DNA from: JACCTU01 sp963809175
GTDB taxonomy: Bacteria; Actinomycetota; Thermoleophilia; Gaiellales; Gaiellaceae
Direction of reading: 5' to 3'
Assembly: GCA_963809175.1 (NCBI GenBank)
Contig: CAWEIK010000001.1
Span: 1-64,000, forward strand
DNA: 64,000 nucleotides
The notes beneath the pieces are model-generated. The model was not told the origin of the DNA. It saw nothing but the letters and a program-made list of their open reading frames with translations, and made no database searches. A program made the position numbers and the translations under genes. Positions 9,158-18,527 of this stretch are shown one piece after another (the stretch's first letter is position 1; each line of letters begins with the position of its first letter).

Positions 9158-10761
9158 GTGGCCGCTCTCTACCGGAAGTACCGCCCGCAGGACTTCGACG
9201 AGGTCGTCGGCCAGGAGCCGATCGTCCGCACCCTGCGGAACGCGATCGCCGCCGACCAGGTGCGCCAGGCCTACCTCTTCGCCGGGCCGCGCGGCACCGG
9301 GCAAGACCTCGATGGCGCGGATCCTCGCCAAGGCGCTGAACTGCGTCCAGGGGCCGACGCCGACGCCCGACAACACCTGCCACGTCTGCACGGCGATCAC
9401 GAACGGCAACTCGCTCGACGTGGTCGAGATGGACGCCGCGTCGCAGCGCGGGATCGACGACATCCGCGAGATCCGCGACCGCGTCGTGCTCCAGCCGGCC
9501 GAGGGGCGCTACAAGGTCTACATCCTCGACGAGGCGCACCAGCTCACGGACGCCGCCTGGAACGCGCTCCTGAAGCTGATCGAGGAGCCGCCGCCGCACC
9601 TCGTCTTCGTCTTCTGCACGACCGACCTCTCGAAGGTGCTCCCGACCGTCCGCTCGCGCTGCCAGACCTTCGTCTTCTCGCGGCCGCGGCTGCCCGACCT
9701 CGTCCGCAAGCTGCGCCGGATCGCGGACGCCGAGAAGATCGACGTGCCCGACGCAGGCGCTCGCGCTGATCGCGCGCTCGGCGCGCGGCGCGTACCGCGA
9801 CGCGGTGTCGACGCTCGACCAGCTCTCGGCCGGCGAGCGAGGGCACGATCACCGTGCAGTCGGTGCTGCAGCTGCTCGGCGCCGTCGAGGAGGAGGCGCT
9901 GTTCCGGCTGCTGCGACCTCGTCGTCGACCGCGACACGGCCGGCGCGCTCGACGTTCGTCGAGGAGCTGTCCGAGCAGGGACAGGACCTCGGCCGGCTCG
10001 TCACCGACCTGCTCGAGCACCTGCGGCACCTGCTGCTCGTGCAGCACATGGGCGAGGTGCCCGACTCGCTGCCGGTGACCGAGGAGACGCGCGAGCGGCT
10101 GCGCGAGCAGGCGAACCAGCTCGGCGAGGCGACCGGTGCTGCGGCTGATCGACCTGCTGCACGTCGCGGTCGAGGACATGCGCCAGGGCGGCGACCCGCG
10201 CCTGCCGCTCGAGCTCGCGCTCGTCAAGGTGACGCGGCCGGGCTCGGACCTGTCGCGCGAGTCGACTCGCGTATCCGGCTCGAGCAGCTCGAGCAGCGCG
10301 GGCACGCGCCGCGCCCGTCGCGGCCGAGGCCAAGCAGCCAGTCGGTGGCCAGCGCGCCGGCTGCCGCAGAGCGCGCGCTCGCCGCCGGCGCCGCCCTCGC
10401 TCGAGCTCGAGCGCTCCAGGAGGCGTGGCAGCGCACGATCCTGCCCGCCGTCGAGGAGCGCTCGATCCCGACCGCGTCGGTGCTGCGCGAGGCGCGTCTC
10501 GCCGGGCTGGCGGACGACCGCTGACGCTCGAGTTCCCGTCGAGCGCCGACTTCCACCGCAAGCTCGCCGAGGACCCGAAGAACGCGACGCTGCTCGCAGG
10601 ACGCGCTCTACGAGGTGACCGGCCGCAAGCTCGCGGTCGCGTTCCAGCTCGGCGAGCACACCGAGGAGGCGGCCGAGGAGCAGCTCGGCGAGGACGAGAT
10701 CCTCGAGCTCGTGAAAGAGACCTTCGACGCGCGAGAGCTGAAAGAGGGGGAAACCGACTGA
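9158..10761 (+). CDS. dnaX: DNA polymerase III subunits gamma/tau, many frame breaks
   Basis: The clamp-loader ATPase. The conserved start YRKYRPQDFDEVVGQEPIV is followed by a P-loop (GPRGTGKTSMA after removing one base near 9303), zinc ligands around CVQGP...CHVC, DExx box ILDEAHQLTDAAWNALLK and the sensor region TVRSRCQTFVFSRP. Domain III follows (GAYRDAVSTLDQLS). The long C-terminal tail ends EDEILELVKETFDARELK. At least seven indels interrupt the frame (about 9303, 9752, 9838, 9917, 9952, 10135, 10265, 10600), yet each segment is conserved. Start GTG 9158. The stop overlaps the ATG of ybaB (TGATG). It heads the dnaX-ybaB-recR recombination/replication cluster. Confidence 0.9.
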
Positions 10762-11085
10762 TGGGCATGGACATGAACAAGCTGCTGCGGCCAGATGCAG
10801 CAGATGCAGGACGAGATGGCGAAGGCTCAGGAGGAGCTCGCGACGCAGGTCGTCGAGGCGTCGGCGGGCGGCGGGATGGTCACCGTGAAGGCGAACGGCG
10901 CCATGGAGATCACCGAGATCACGATCGACCCGAAGGCGATCGACCCGGACGACCCGGAGCTGCTCGCCGACATGGTCCTGGCGGCCGTGAACGAGGCGAT
11001 CCGCTCGGCGCAGGCTTTGATGGAGCAGCGGATGGGCGGGCTGGCCGGTGGAGCGCTCGGCGGGCTCGGTCTCCCAGGCCTGTAG
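10761..11085 (+). CDS. ybaB: YbaB/EbfC nucleoid-associated protein, one frame break
   Basis: A DNA-binding protein of about 107 residues. MGMDMNKLL is followed, after one extra base near 10792, by RQMQQMQDEMAKAQEEL, the typical amphipathic helix. The central sheet segment MVTVKANGAMEITEITID follows, and the C-terminal part ends EQRMGGLAGG. The family binds DNA as a dimer and is almost always encoded between dnaX and recR, as here. The start codon overlaps the dnaX stop, so translation is coupled. Confidence 0.9.
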
Positions 11086-11112
11086 TCCGAAGAGGACAGG
11101 CAAAATGGCCGC

Positions 11113-11703
11113 GTGCTGTCCGCCGCGGTCGAGAACCTCGTCGCGCAGCTGACGCGCCTGCCCGGCGTCGGCTCGCGCACGGCCCATCGTTTCGCCTTCC
11201 ACCTCCTCCGCGTGCCGGAGGACGAGGCGCTCGCGCTCGCGGCCGCGATCAAGGAAGTCAAGGAGCGCGTGCGCTTCTGCAACGAGTGCGGCAACCTCAC
11301 CGAGGAGGAGGTCTGCGCGATCTGCCTCGACGCGCGGCGCGACCACTCGGTGATCTGCGTCGTCGAGCAGCCCGTCGACCTGATCTCGCTCGAGCGCACG
11401 CACGAGTTCCGCGGCCTCTACCACGTGCTCGGCGGCTCGCTCTCGCCGATCGACGGCGTCGAGCCGGAGCACCTGCGGATCGACGAGCTGCTGCGACGGG
11501 TCGAGCGGAACGGCGTCGACGAGGTCGTGCTCGCGACGAACCCGAACATGACCGGCGAGGCGACCGCGTCGTTCCTCGCCGACCGCCTGCGCGGACGCGT
11601 GCGCGTCACACGATTGGCGAGCGGCCTGCCCGTCGGCGGAGACCTCGAGTACGCGGACGAGGTGACGCTCGGGCGCGCCCTCTCGGGCCGCCGCGAGATG
11701 TGA
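11113..11703 (+). CDS. recR: Recombination mediator protein RecR
   Basis: An intact protein of 196 residues. The helix-hairpin-helix LTRLPGVGSRTAHRFAFHLL is at the N-terminus. A four-cysteine zinc finger follows (RFCNECGNLTEEEVCAIC). The Toprim domain starts at ICVVEQPVDLISLE and contains YHVLGGSLSPIDGV and ATNPNMTGEATASFL. RecR works with RecF/RecO to load RecA on gapped DNA. GTG at 11113 gives VLSAAVENLVAQL. It is the third gene of the dnaX-ybaB-recR cluster and one of the few here without any frame break. Confidence 0.96.
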   Translation: MLSAAVENLVAQLTRLPGVGSRTAHRFAFHLLRVPEDEALALAAAIKEVKERVRFCNECGNLTEEEVCAICLDARRDHSVICVVEQPVDLISLERTHEFRGLYHVLGGSLSPIDGVEPEHLRIDELLRRVERNGVDEVVLATNPNMTGEATASFLADRLRGRVRVTRLASGLPVGGDLEYADEVTLGRALSGRREM

Positions 11704-11718
11704 CGTAGCCTTCGGGCC

Positions 11719-12961
11719 GTGACGACGACCGACTACGAGCCCGTCCCGAAGGTCCAGCGCGCCGAGCTGCACGCCGGCACCGTCGTGATGAAGTTCGGCG
11801 GCACGTCGGTCGCCGACCCCGAGAAGATCAAGGAGGTCGCGCGGCGGCTCGTCGCCGCGCGCGAGGCCGGCAACCGCGTCGTCGGCGTCCTCTCGGCGAT
11901 GGGCCACACGACCGACGAGCTGCTCGACCTCGCCAGCGCAGGTGTCGCGCGCGACCCGCACCCGCGCGAGCTCGACATGCTGATCTCGGTCGGCGAGCGG
12001 ATCTCGAACTGCGCTCTGCGCGATGGCGATCCACGACCTCGGCCACGAGGCGATCTCGCTCACCGGCTCGCAGGCGGGGATCGTCACCGACACGACGCAC
12101 GGCAAGGCGAAGATCGTCGACGTCCGCGCCCACCGCATCCACGAGGCGCTCGACGCAGGACCGCATCGTCCTCGTCGCGGGCTTCCAGGGCGTGTCGACC
12201 GACCACGACGTGACGACGCTCGGCCGCGGCGGCTCCGACACGACCGCGGTCGCGCTCGCCGCCGCGCTCGGCGCCGAGCACTGCGAGATCTACACGGACG
12301 TCGACGGGCGTCTTCACCGCCGACCCGCGCCTCGTCCCGAACGCGCGCAAGCTCGACGCGCGTCTCGCTACGAGGAGATGCTCGAGATGGCGGCCTCCGG
12401 CGCGGCCGTGCTGGCCAGCCCGCTCGGTCGAGTTCGCGCGCAACCACGATGTGCGTGCTGCACGTGCGCTCCTCGTTCGGCGAGGACGCCGGGACCTGGA
12501 TCCGCGAGGAGGACGAGACGATGCTCGAGAAGGCGATGATCTCAGCGGTCGTGCACCAGCGGCGAGGAGACGGTCTACCGGGTCTCGGGCGACGACCCCT
12601 GCGCGCCTCTTCGCCGCGCTCGCGCGAGGCGAGCGTCAACGTCGACACGATCGTCCAGACGAGCGACGAGATCGTCTTCTCTGCTCCGGTCGAGGACCGC
12701 CGCGACGCCGCGCGCGACGCTCGACGGGCTCGGCGTCGACGTGGAGCGCTCGCGACGACCTCGGCAAGGTGAGCCTCGTCGGCGCGGGAATGAAGAGCCA
12801 CCCCGGCGTCGCGGCCAAGACCTTCGCGACGCTCGAGGCCGCGGGAATCGAGGCGCCCATCGTGACCACGTCGCCGATCAAGATCGCCTGCCACGTCGCG
12901 AGCGACGGACGTCGACGCGCCGTGCAGGCCCTGCACGAGGCGTTCGAGCTATCGGCCCTAG
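11719..12961 (+). CDS. lysC: Aspartate kinase, many frame breaks
   Basis: The first enzyme of the Lys/Thr/Met branch. The N-terminal kinase motif VVMKFGGTSVADPEKI is followed by LDMLISVGERIS, GSQAGIVTDTTHGKAKI, GFQGVSTDHDVTTLGRGGSD and EIYTDVDGVFTADPR. The C-terminal ACT regulatory part includes VNVDTIVQTSDEIVF and KVSLVGAGMKSHPGVAAKTF with TTSPIKIACHV. The frame is interrupted at roughly 12020, 12155, 12310, 12360, 12425, 12448, 12560, 12600, 12715, 12745 and 12910. The end is placed at TAG 12959-12961, just before the asd coding segment. lysC-asd is a standard actinobacterial operon. Feedback control by Lys/Thr through the ACT domain is expected from the family. Confidence 0.88.
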
Positions 12962-13899
12962 CGATCGGCGTCGTCGGCGCGACCGGCGCGGTCGGCCGCG
13001 TCACGCTCGCCGCTGCTCCGCGAGCGCGGCTACGACGACGTGCGCGCTCTTCGCGTCGGCGCGCTCGGCCGGCACGGAGCTCGACGGCACGCATCGTCGA
13101 GGAGGCGACGCCGGAGGCGCTCGCGCGCGGCGGCGCTCGACGTCTTCTTCTTCGCGATCGGCACCGCGCGCGTCGCGCGAGCTCGTCCCGCACGCCGTCG
13201 CGCGGCGGCGCGGTCGTCGTCGACAAGTCGTCGGCCTACCGGCTCGAGGCCGGCGTCCCGCTCGTCGTGCCCGAGGTGAACGGCGAGCGCGCGCTCGAGC
13301 ACGACGGCATCGTCGCCGAACCCGAACTGCTGCACGATCCCGCTCACGTGCGTGCTCAAGCCGCTGCACGACGCCGCCGGCCTCGCGCGCGTGCGCGTCG
13401 CGACGTACCAGTCGGCGTCGGGCGCCGGCGCGCAGGCGATGGAGCGGCTGCGCGCGACGAGCGACCGACGAGCACGACCTCGCGCATGGACTGGGACTTC
13501 GACGGCGAGGAGTTCGACGAGGAGTCGAAGCTCCGCGACGAGACGCGCAAGATCCTGGAGCTGCCCGAGCTGCCGATCCAGCGCGCACGTGCGTGCGCGT
13601 GCCGGTGCTGGTCGGCCACGCCGAGGCCGTCTGGGTCGAGACGCGAGGAGCCGCTCTCGCCCGAGCGACGCCCGCGAGCTGCTCGGCGCCGCGCCGAGCG
13701 TCCGCCTCGACGACTTCCCGACGCCCGGAGCAGGCGGCCGGGATCGACGACGTGCTCGTCGGCCGCATCCGCCGCGACACGACGCGAGCCGAACGGGCTC
13801 GCGCTCTTCGTCGTCGGCGACAACCTGCGCAAGGGCGCGGCGCTGAACGCGATCCAGATCGCCGAGCTGCTGCTCGAGCGACAGCGCGTCGCGGCCTAG
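12962..13899 (+). CDS. asd: Aspartate-semialdehyde dehydrogenase, many frame breaks
   Basis: The NADP-binding start AIGVVGATGAVGRVTL lies directly after lysC. Downstream conserved segments are DVFFFAIGTA, VVDKSSAYRLEAGVPLVVPE, the catalytic cysteine region (IVANPNCCTIPLTCVL, distorted near 13320), YQSASGAGAQAMERL, and CVRVPVLVGHAEAVWVE with the catalytic histidine. The C-terminus is GLALFVVGDNLRKGAALNAI. Breaks occur near 13015, 13070, 13090, 13130, 13175, 13320, 13345, 13470, 13590, 13640 and 13790. No clear start codon is visible, probably because an indel hides it. The product is about 335 residues. Confidence 0.85.
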
Positions 13900-13949
13900 C
13901 CGAACTCGAGCCCCGCGCGCTGCGGCCGCCTCGTCGGCGGGCACGCCGC

Positions 13950-14284
13950 TCACTCACGATCTCGAAAGAAGCGCTCGAGCCCGCCCGGAGTGCAGACGAA
14001 GTAGACGCGCGTGAGCGCATCGCGTCTCGTTTGCGAACGCGTGACGCGACACCGCGGCGCAGCACGTGCGCCTCTCCGGCCTCGACCACGCGACGCTCGC
14101 CGTCGTTCACGACGAGCGCGCCCTCGACGCACGACGATCGTCTCGTCCTCGAGCGTGTGCGTGTGCCACGTCGAGCCGCTCGCCGGGCTGGAGCTCGACC
14201 TTCGGATCAGCGCGTCGCCGGTCGTCGGTCGCCGCAGCACGACGCGGAGCCGCGTTCGGGCCGAGGTCGAAGACGCTCGCTCAC
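13950..14284 (-). CDS. Small cupin-domain protein, frame broken
   Basis: A single beta-barrel cupin of about 110 residues. The reconstructed order is FDLGPNAAP, RPTTGDALIR, VELQPGERSTWHTHTLEDE (His-x-His-x4-Glu metal site), VVNDGERRVVEAGEAHVLRRGV and ALTRVYFVCTPGGLERFFRD. It probably binds a metal and a small ligand; the reaction is unknown. GTG 14284 overlaps the TGA of the upstream GNAT gene (GTGA), so the two are co-translated. Breaks lie near 14270, 14195, 14130 and 14040. Confidence 0.65.
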
Positions 14285-14931
14285 GGTCGCCGCGGCGCCG
14301 GGAGCGGCTCGGGGAAGAACGCCTCCTTGACGACGCGGAGCACCTTCGCGCGCGAGCCTTCGGCGACCGGCTGCAGGCCGCCGAGCTCGAGCCGCGCGAG
14401 CTCGACGCGACCGGCGGTTCGAACGGTGACGAAGCCGAAGTCGGACAGGAAGTCGCGCGGGAAGATCGTCTTGTGCACCTGGAAGCGCTCGTACGCGCTC
14501 TCGCCCTCCGGGTAGCGGTACGCGAACGCCTCGAGCGCGCGGGCACCCTTGTCGCGCGCGTCGCCGATCGCCGCGAGGAAGAGCGACTGCATCACCCACG
14601 GGCTCGACGACGCGACGAGGTAGGCGCACGTCACGAGGACGGCGTCCTCCGAGGGCGGCCCCGCGGGGAGCTCCGCGGCGCGCGGGAAGAGCTCGGCCGG
14701 CCCGTACTGCATCGACCCGAGCGTGTTGCCGTGCTCGTCGCGGTACACGGTGCCCCACGCTCCCCAGTCGTCCTCGATGCGGTCCATCCAGCGGTCCTTG
14801 TTGGCCGTCCGCCCGTCGCGCGACTGCCACCAGACGCAGGTGTGGCAGACGGACGGGGTCGCCGGCAGCGTCGCGCGCGTCAGCCCGAGGTGGGCGCCAT
14901 CAGCCGAGGTGCGCGCCTCGCACCGCGGCAT
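14281..14931 (-). CDS. GNAT-family N-acetyltransferase-like protein
   Basis: About 216 residues in one frame. The N-terminal part has a CxxC pair (SVCHTCVWWQ) followed by DRWMDRIEDDWGAWGTVYRD, then GSMQYGPAELFPRAAELP. The acetyl-CoA domain is suggested by AVLVTCAYLVASSSPWVMQS, a stretch for the pyrophosphate loop, and GARALEAFAYRYPEG. The C-terminal FLSDFGFVTVRTAGRVELAR resembles the end of actinobacterial GNATs with this CxxC start. The acceptor is unknown. ATG 14931 is chosen because the residues further upstream in the same frame belong to the Asp23 gene. It is co-translated with the cupin gene. Confidence 0.65.
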   Translation of the reverse strand: MPRCEARTSADGAHLGLTRATLPATPSVCHTCVWWQSRDGRTANKDRWMDRIEDDWGAWGTVYRDEHGNTLGSMQYGPAELFPRAAELPAGPPSEDAVLVTCAYLVASSSPWVMQSLFLAAIGDARDKGARALEAFAYRYPEGESAYERFQVHKTIFPRDFLSDFGFVTVRTAGRVELARLELGGLQPVAEGSRAKVLRVVKEAFFPEPLPAPRRP

Positions 14932-15225
14932 ACGCACGACCTCGTCGACGACGACGTCGACGCGCTCGGCGTCGACGTCCGCCATGCGCTTGCAGGTACT
15001 CGCGCACGCGCTGCTGCACTTCTCTGCCGACGGCCGGGATCGATGCTCCCCACTCGACCGCCAACCGGAGCTCGACCGTCACGCGCCCGTCGTCCTCGTC
15101 GAGCTTGACGCCGCGCCGGTACGGAAGCGCTCGGTCGACGAGACCGCGCACCCCGTCCACCTCGAGCGCCGCGTCGGCGGCGTAGCGGCTCAGCACCTCG
15201 CCGAGATCGACGCGTGACCCTCCAC
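14900..15225 (-). CDS. Asp23/Gls24-family envelope stress protein, frame broken
   Basis: A short Asp23 domain protein of about 105 residues. The order is VDLGEVLSRYAADAALEVDG, VRGLVDRALPYRRGVKLDED, VTVELRLAVEWGASIPAVG, EVQQRVREYLQ and, after one extra base near 14990, RMADVDAERVDVVVDEVV. The family forms membrane-associated or cytoplasmic scaffolds linked to envelope stress. GTG 15225 fits a start with one base missing near 15210. The 3' end overlaps the GNAT start. Because of the two indels both ends are approximate. Confidence 0.65.
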
Positions 15226-15234
15226 GAGTCGATT

Positions 15235-15592
15235 CTAGGAGGGTTGCCGGGGCGGCGTCGTCGGCGGGCTGCGACGGGGGTCGAGGCACGACGCAGCGAG
15301 CGCCGTATCGCTGGATCGGGCGCGACGAGGACGCCGCCTGCGTCGGTTTCGCCGTTGCCCAGGGCGAACCCGGGTGCTTCCGCTCCCACGCTCGGATGCT
15401 CAGGCCTCGCGCCTCGAGCCACTTGGCAAAAGCGGCTCGGGTCGTGAAAACGCGTCCATCCCACACGAGCCCCGACGCCTGCGTCGGAGTCTCGGAGATG
15501 GGCTCCGAGAGGGCAGAGGAGAGTCGCGCGGCGCCCATGACGATCAGCAGCGCGAGGATCGCCGGGCCGATCACGAGCCCCGCCAGTCTCAT
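15235..15592 (-). CDS. Small secreted or membrane-anchored protein of unknown function, frame broken
   Basis: It begins MRLAGLVIGPAILALLIVMG, a single N-terminal membrane helix or signal, followed by ARLSSALSEPISETPTQAS, LVWDGRVFTTRAAFAKWLE and ARGLSIRAWERKHPG. The 'WDGRVF...FAKWLEARG...W..KHP' segment looks like a conserved domain, but I do not recognise its function. After about residue 80 the composition becomes low-complexity and the frame is probably shifted. The proposed TAG at 15235 is in another frame. It sits between the metallophosphoesterase and Asp23 genes on the same strand. Confidence 0.5.
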
Positions 15593-15641
15593 GGGGGACA
15601 GTTTCCCATAGAGCCGGCGATCCGAGAACCTCCCCAAAAGG

Positions 15642-16463
15642 CTAGGTCGCCGCGCGGCGCAGCACGAGCTCGGTCGCCTCGGGTCGCGCGAAGAAGCGAA
15701 ACGGGACGAACGTCGTGCCGAGCCCGGGCGACACGTGCAGCGTCGAGGAGCCACGGCGATAGAGGCCCTTGGTGTAGCGCCAGTTGCCGTGCGCGAGCCG
15801 CACCTTCCCCCGGCCGTAGGGGATCGCGATCTGGCCGTCGTGCAGGTGGCCGGCGAGCACGAGCTGGTAGCTGCCCGGCCGCACGCGGTCGAAGACGTAC
15901 GGGTAGTGGCAGAGCAGGATGCGGAGGTCTGCGTCGGGGTCGGCCCGGCCCTCGGGGTCGGCGCCACCGGTGCGGTACGAGACGGGGTCGATCCCCACCA
16001 GCTGCACGCGTCGACCCCGTAGCTGCAGCTCGACGGCGTCGTCGCGGAGCAGATGGGCCGGCGAGAGGTCGTCGAGCCGGCTCGGGGCGGCGAGCGGGTC
16101 GCGCGCGTCGCCGAAGTCGTGGTTCCCGAGCACCGCGTACGTGCGCGGCCCGAGGCGCTCCAGCAGCTCACGGAGCTTCCGCTCGCCGCGCGGGTGCGTC
16201 AGCAGATCGCCCGTCACGAGGACGAGGTCGGGCCGGCGCTCCTCGACCCACGCCACGGCCCGCTCGACCGCTCGAGCACTGCCGGAAGGAACCCCGAGGT
16301 GGAAGTCCGAGAGGTGTGCGACGCGCAGGCCGTCGAGCTCGGGAGCGAGCCCGGGAACCTCCACGTCGAGCGTCCGGAGTCGCACCCAGCCGGCCTCGAA
16401 CCACCCCCAGCCGAGCAGCGCCGCGGCGGCGGCGCCCAGGCCGCCGACGGTGCGCGCGAGCAT
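15642..16463 (-). CDS. Metallophosphoesterase with N-terminal membrane anchor
   Basis: An intact protein of 273 residues. The N-terminal hydrophobic stretch (VGGLGAAAAALLGWGWFEAG) anchors it to the membrane. All calcineurin-like metal motifs are present: VAHLSDFHLG, VLVTGDLLTHPRG, YAVLGNHDFGD, LLCHYPYVFD and LVLAGHLHDGQ. The architecture matches the YkuE/YaeI-type phosphodiesterases, which are exported or face the membrane and act on lipid-linked or nucleotide phosphates. The substrate here is unknown. It heads a minus-strand group with the small unknown protein and Asp23. Confidence 0.88.
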   Translation of the reverse strand: MLARTVGGLGAAAAALLGWGWFEAGWVRLRTLDVEVPGLAPELDGLRVAHLSDFHLGVPSGSARAVERAVAWVEERRPDLVLVTGDLLTHPRGERKLRELLERLGPRTYAVLGNHDFGDARDPLAAPSRLDDLSPAHLLRDDAVELQLRGRRVQLVGIDPVSYRTGGADPEGRADPDADLRILLCHYPYVFDRVRPGSYQLVLAGHLHDGQIAIPYGRGKVRLAHGNWRYTKGLYRRGSSTLHVSPGLGTTFVPFRFFARPEATELVLRRAAT

Positions 16464-16557
16464 CCCGAGACCTTAGAGATGGCTCGGGCCCGGCCGAAGC
16501 CGAGCCCGAACCGCCCCTCCAATCAGCTAGATGCCGGAAGGACGCGAGACTTGCGCT

Positions 16558-17457
16558 CTAGACGGCGAGCTTGTCGAGCACCGGCTTCATCGAGACGACG
16601 TGCCGCCTGAACTTCAGCTCGGAGTCCTCGAGGCCGGCCGCGACACCGATCAGCTGCGAGAGGTGCATGATCGGCATCGGCTTCAGCGGCTCGAGACCTT
16701 CCTTGTTGCGCTGCGCGTTCAGCTTCGACTGCCAGGCGTCGAGCGACAGGTGACAGAGCGGGCACGGCGTCACGATCGCGTCGGCGCCGCGCTCGATCGC
16801 CTGCTCGATCGGCTGCACCAGCTCGCCGAGCGCGGTGTCCTCGCGCGCCTGGATGATCGGGAAGCCGCAGCACTTGATCTTCGCCGGGTAGTCGACGACC
16901 TCGCCGCCGCACGCCTCGATGATCCGCTCGAGCGACCACGGTTCGTCCGGGTTCTCGAACCCGAGCAGCTTCGACGGCCGCAGGATCTGACAGCCGTAGA
17001 ACGGCGCGATCTTGATCCCCTTCAGCCCCTTGTGCGCCGAGGCCTTCAGCAGCTCGAAGCCCTCACCGTCGGCGACGAGCCAGAGGAAGTGCTTCACCTC
17101 GACCGCGCCGCTGTAGGGCGGCACGCCGACGGCCTCGAGGTTCGTGTTCACGCGCGCGAGGAGCGCGTCGTCGCCCTTCAGCATGAAGTCGGCCTGCCTG
17201 AGGTTCAGCGTGCAGACGTTGCAGATCGTCATCAGCGTGTCGGAGCCCGTCGCCTCCGCGTACGCGAGGATGCGCGCGTTCAGGTGGAGGTAGTAGTCGG
17301 GCTCCGCCTCGTGGATGTCGCCCGCGCCGCAGCACGTGACCGACTCGAGGTCGATGAGCTCGAGCCCGACTTTCGGCGCGAGCGCCTGGGTCGAGGTGTC
17401 GAGCTCCTTCGCCGAGAGCGACGCGAGACAGCCCTTGTAGTAGGCGACCTGCTTCAC
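16558..17457 (-). CDS. HdrB/SdhE-like CCG-domain subunit of succinate dehydrogenase
   Basis: An intact protein of 299 residues with two CCG cysteine-rich repeats: YYKGC / VTCCGAGDIHEA / ICNVCTLNL and FYGCQIL / KIKCCGFPIIQA / TPCPLCHLSL. This is the pattern of heterodisulfide reductase subunit B and of SdhE in the archaeal-type (type E) succinate:quinone reductases, where it replaces the membrane anchors SdhC/D. GTG 17457 overlaps the TGA of sdhB (GTGA), so the subunit is made with SdhAB. No SdhC/D-like membrane gene is nearby. A role in quinone or electron-carrier contact is inferred. Confidence 0.85.
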   Translation of the reverse strand: MKQVAYYKGCLASLSAKELDTSTQALAPKVGLELIDLESVTCCGAGDIHEAEPDYYLHLNARILAYAEATGSDTLMTICNVCTLNLRQADFMLKGDDALLARVNTNLEAVGVPPYSGAVEVKHFLWLVADGEGFELLKASAHKGLKGIKIAPFYGCQILRPSKLLGFENPDEPWSLERIIEACGGEVVDYPAKIKCCGFPIIQAREDTALGELVQPIEQAIERGADAIVTPCPLCHLSLDAWQSKLNAQRNKEGLEPLKPMPIMHLSQLIGVAAGLEDSELKFRRHVVSMKPVLDKLAV

Positions 17458-18527
17458 GCCTTTTCCTCCTCGTCGTCGTCCTCGCGGAGGTGGTAGTCGA
17501 GCTTCGCGAGCGCGCGCTCGCCCTGGACGATGCCCTCGTAGCCGCGGCGACCCTGCTCGTGCACGAGCTTGTGCAGGCCGCGCGCCTCGTCGACCTTCTC
17601 GGCCACGTGCGGCGGGAACGGCAGCGGCACCTTTCCCTTCTTCGCAAGGCCCATCGCGAACTTCATCTGCGAGATCGCGGTGATGACGCCCTGCGTCTTC
17701 GGCACGAGCTCGGTCTCGCGCAGCCACCCCGTCGTCTCCGTCGACTTGATGAACCAGTTCGCGTGCTTCGCGCCCATGTCGCGGTCGATCCCCTCCTTGA
17801 CCGCCTCGGCGCCGAGCTTCGCGATCGCGTCGCGCGGGTCGACGCCCTTCGGGCAGCGCTCGTTGCAGAAGTAGCACCGAGTGCATTCCCAGATCCCGTG
17901 CTCGGTGGAGTAGTCCTCGAGCCGCTCGACAGTCGCACCGTCGCGCGCGTCACCGACGAAGCGCATGCCCTTGGCGAGCGCCTGCGGGCCGAGGAACTCC
18001 GGCGAGGACTCCATCGCGTTGCACTCCGAGACGCAGCAGCCGCAGTTGATGCAGAGCGCCTCCTTGTGGATCACGTCCATGCGCTCCTGCGAGACGCGGT
18101 ACTCCTTGCCCTCGGGCGGCTCCTCGTAGCCGGGCTGGAGCCACGGCTTCATCGCCTTGAACTTCTCCCAGAACGGGTCCATGTCGACGACGAGGTCCTT
18201 GACGATCGGCAGGTTCCCCATCGCGGAGATCACCGGCACGTGGCCGGCCTGCACGATGTCGTACATCCGCGTCTTGCACGCGAGCACCGCGGCGCCGTCC
18301 ATGCGCATCCCGCAGGAGCCGCAGATCATCATCCGGCAGCTCTTGCGGTACGCGAGCGAGCCGTCCTGCTGGTCCTTGATCAGGTCGAGCACGTCGAGCA
18401 GCGTGACCCACTCGGGCGCCTCGATCTCGTACTCCTTGAGCGCGCGCTCTCCCGTCTGGGAGTCGAAGCGCCAGATCTTGATCTTGACCTGCATGGTCTT
18501 CTCGCGAGGTTGCGTCGCCGCTTCCAC
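17454..18527 (-). CDS. sdhB: Succinate dehydrogenase/fumarate reductase iron-sulfur subunit
   Basis: 357 residues, intact. The N-terminal ferredoxin domain has the 2Fe-2S ligands SCRMMICGSCGMRMDG with a later Cys (VLACKTRM). The C-terminal domain has CINCGCCVSECN and ECTRCYFCNERCPKG for the 4Fe-4S and further clusters. The extended C-terminus (about 100 residues beyond the last cluster, ending LREDDDEEEKA) is longer than in classical SdhB. GTG 18527 overlaps the last base of the sdhA stop (TAGTG); ATG 18494 is an alternative start. It transfers electrons from SdhA to the HdrB-like subunit. Confidence 0.93.
   Translation of the reverse strand: MEAATQPREKTMQVKIKIWRFDSQTGERALKEYEIEAPEWVTLLDVLDLIKDQQDGSLAYRKSCRMMICGSCGMRMDGAAVLACKTRMYDIVQAGHVPVISAMGNLPIVKDLVVDMDPFWEKFKAMKPWLQPGYEEPPEGKEYRVSQERMDVIHKEALCINCGCCVSECNAMESSPEFLGPQALAKGMRFVGDARDGATVERLEDYSTEHGIWECTRCYFCNERCPKGVDPRDAIAKLGAEAVKEGIDRDMGAKHANWFIKSTETTGWLRETELVPKTQGVITAISQMKFAMGLAKKGKVPLPFPPHVAEKVDEARGLHKLVHEQGRRGYEGIVQGERALAKLDYHLREDDDEEEKA

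Noticed and set aside
9544..12936. A 1130-codon open frame on the minus strand opposite dnaX-recR-lysC
   Set aside because: It is a GC-rich antisense shadow. The plus strand carries clearly conserved dnaX, ybaB, recR and lysC segments, and the antisense translation is low-complexity Arg/Ala/Ser without recognisable motifs.
16480..16512. A hairpin (GGCTCGG...CCGAGCC) between the metallophosphoesterase and HdrB-like genes as a terminator
   Set aside because: The stem is only 7 bp, has no T-tract and such stems are frequent by chance at this GC content.
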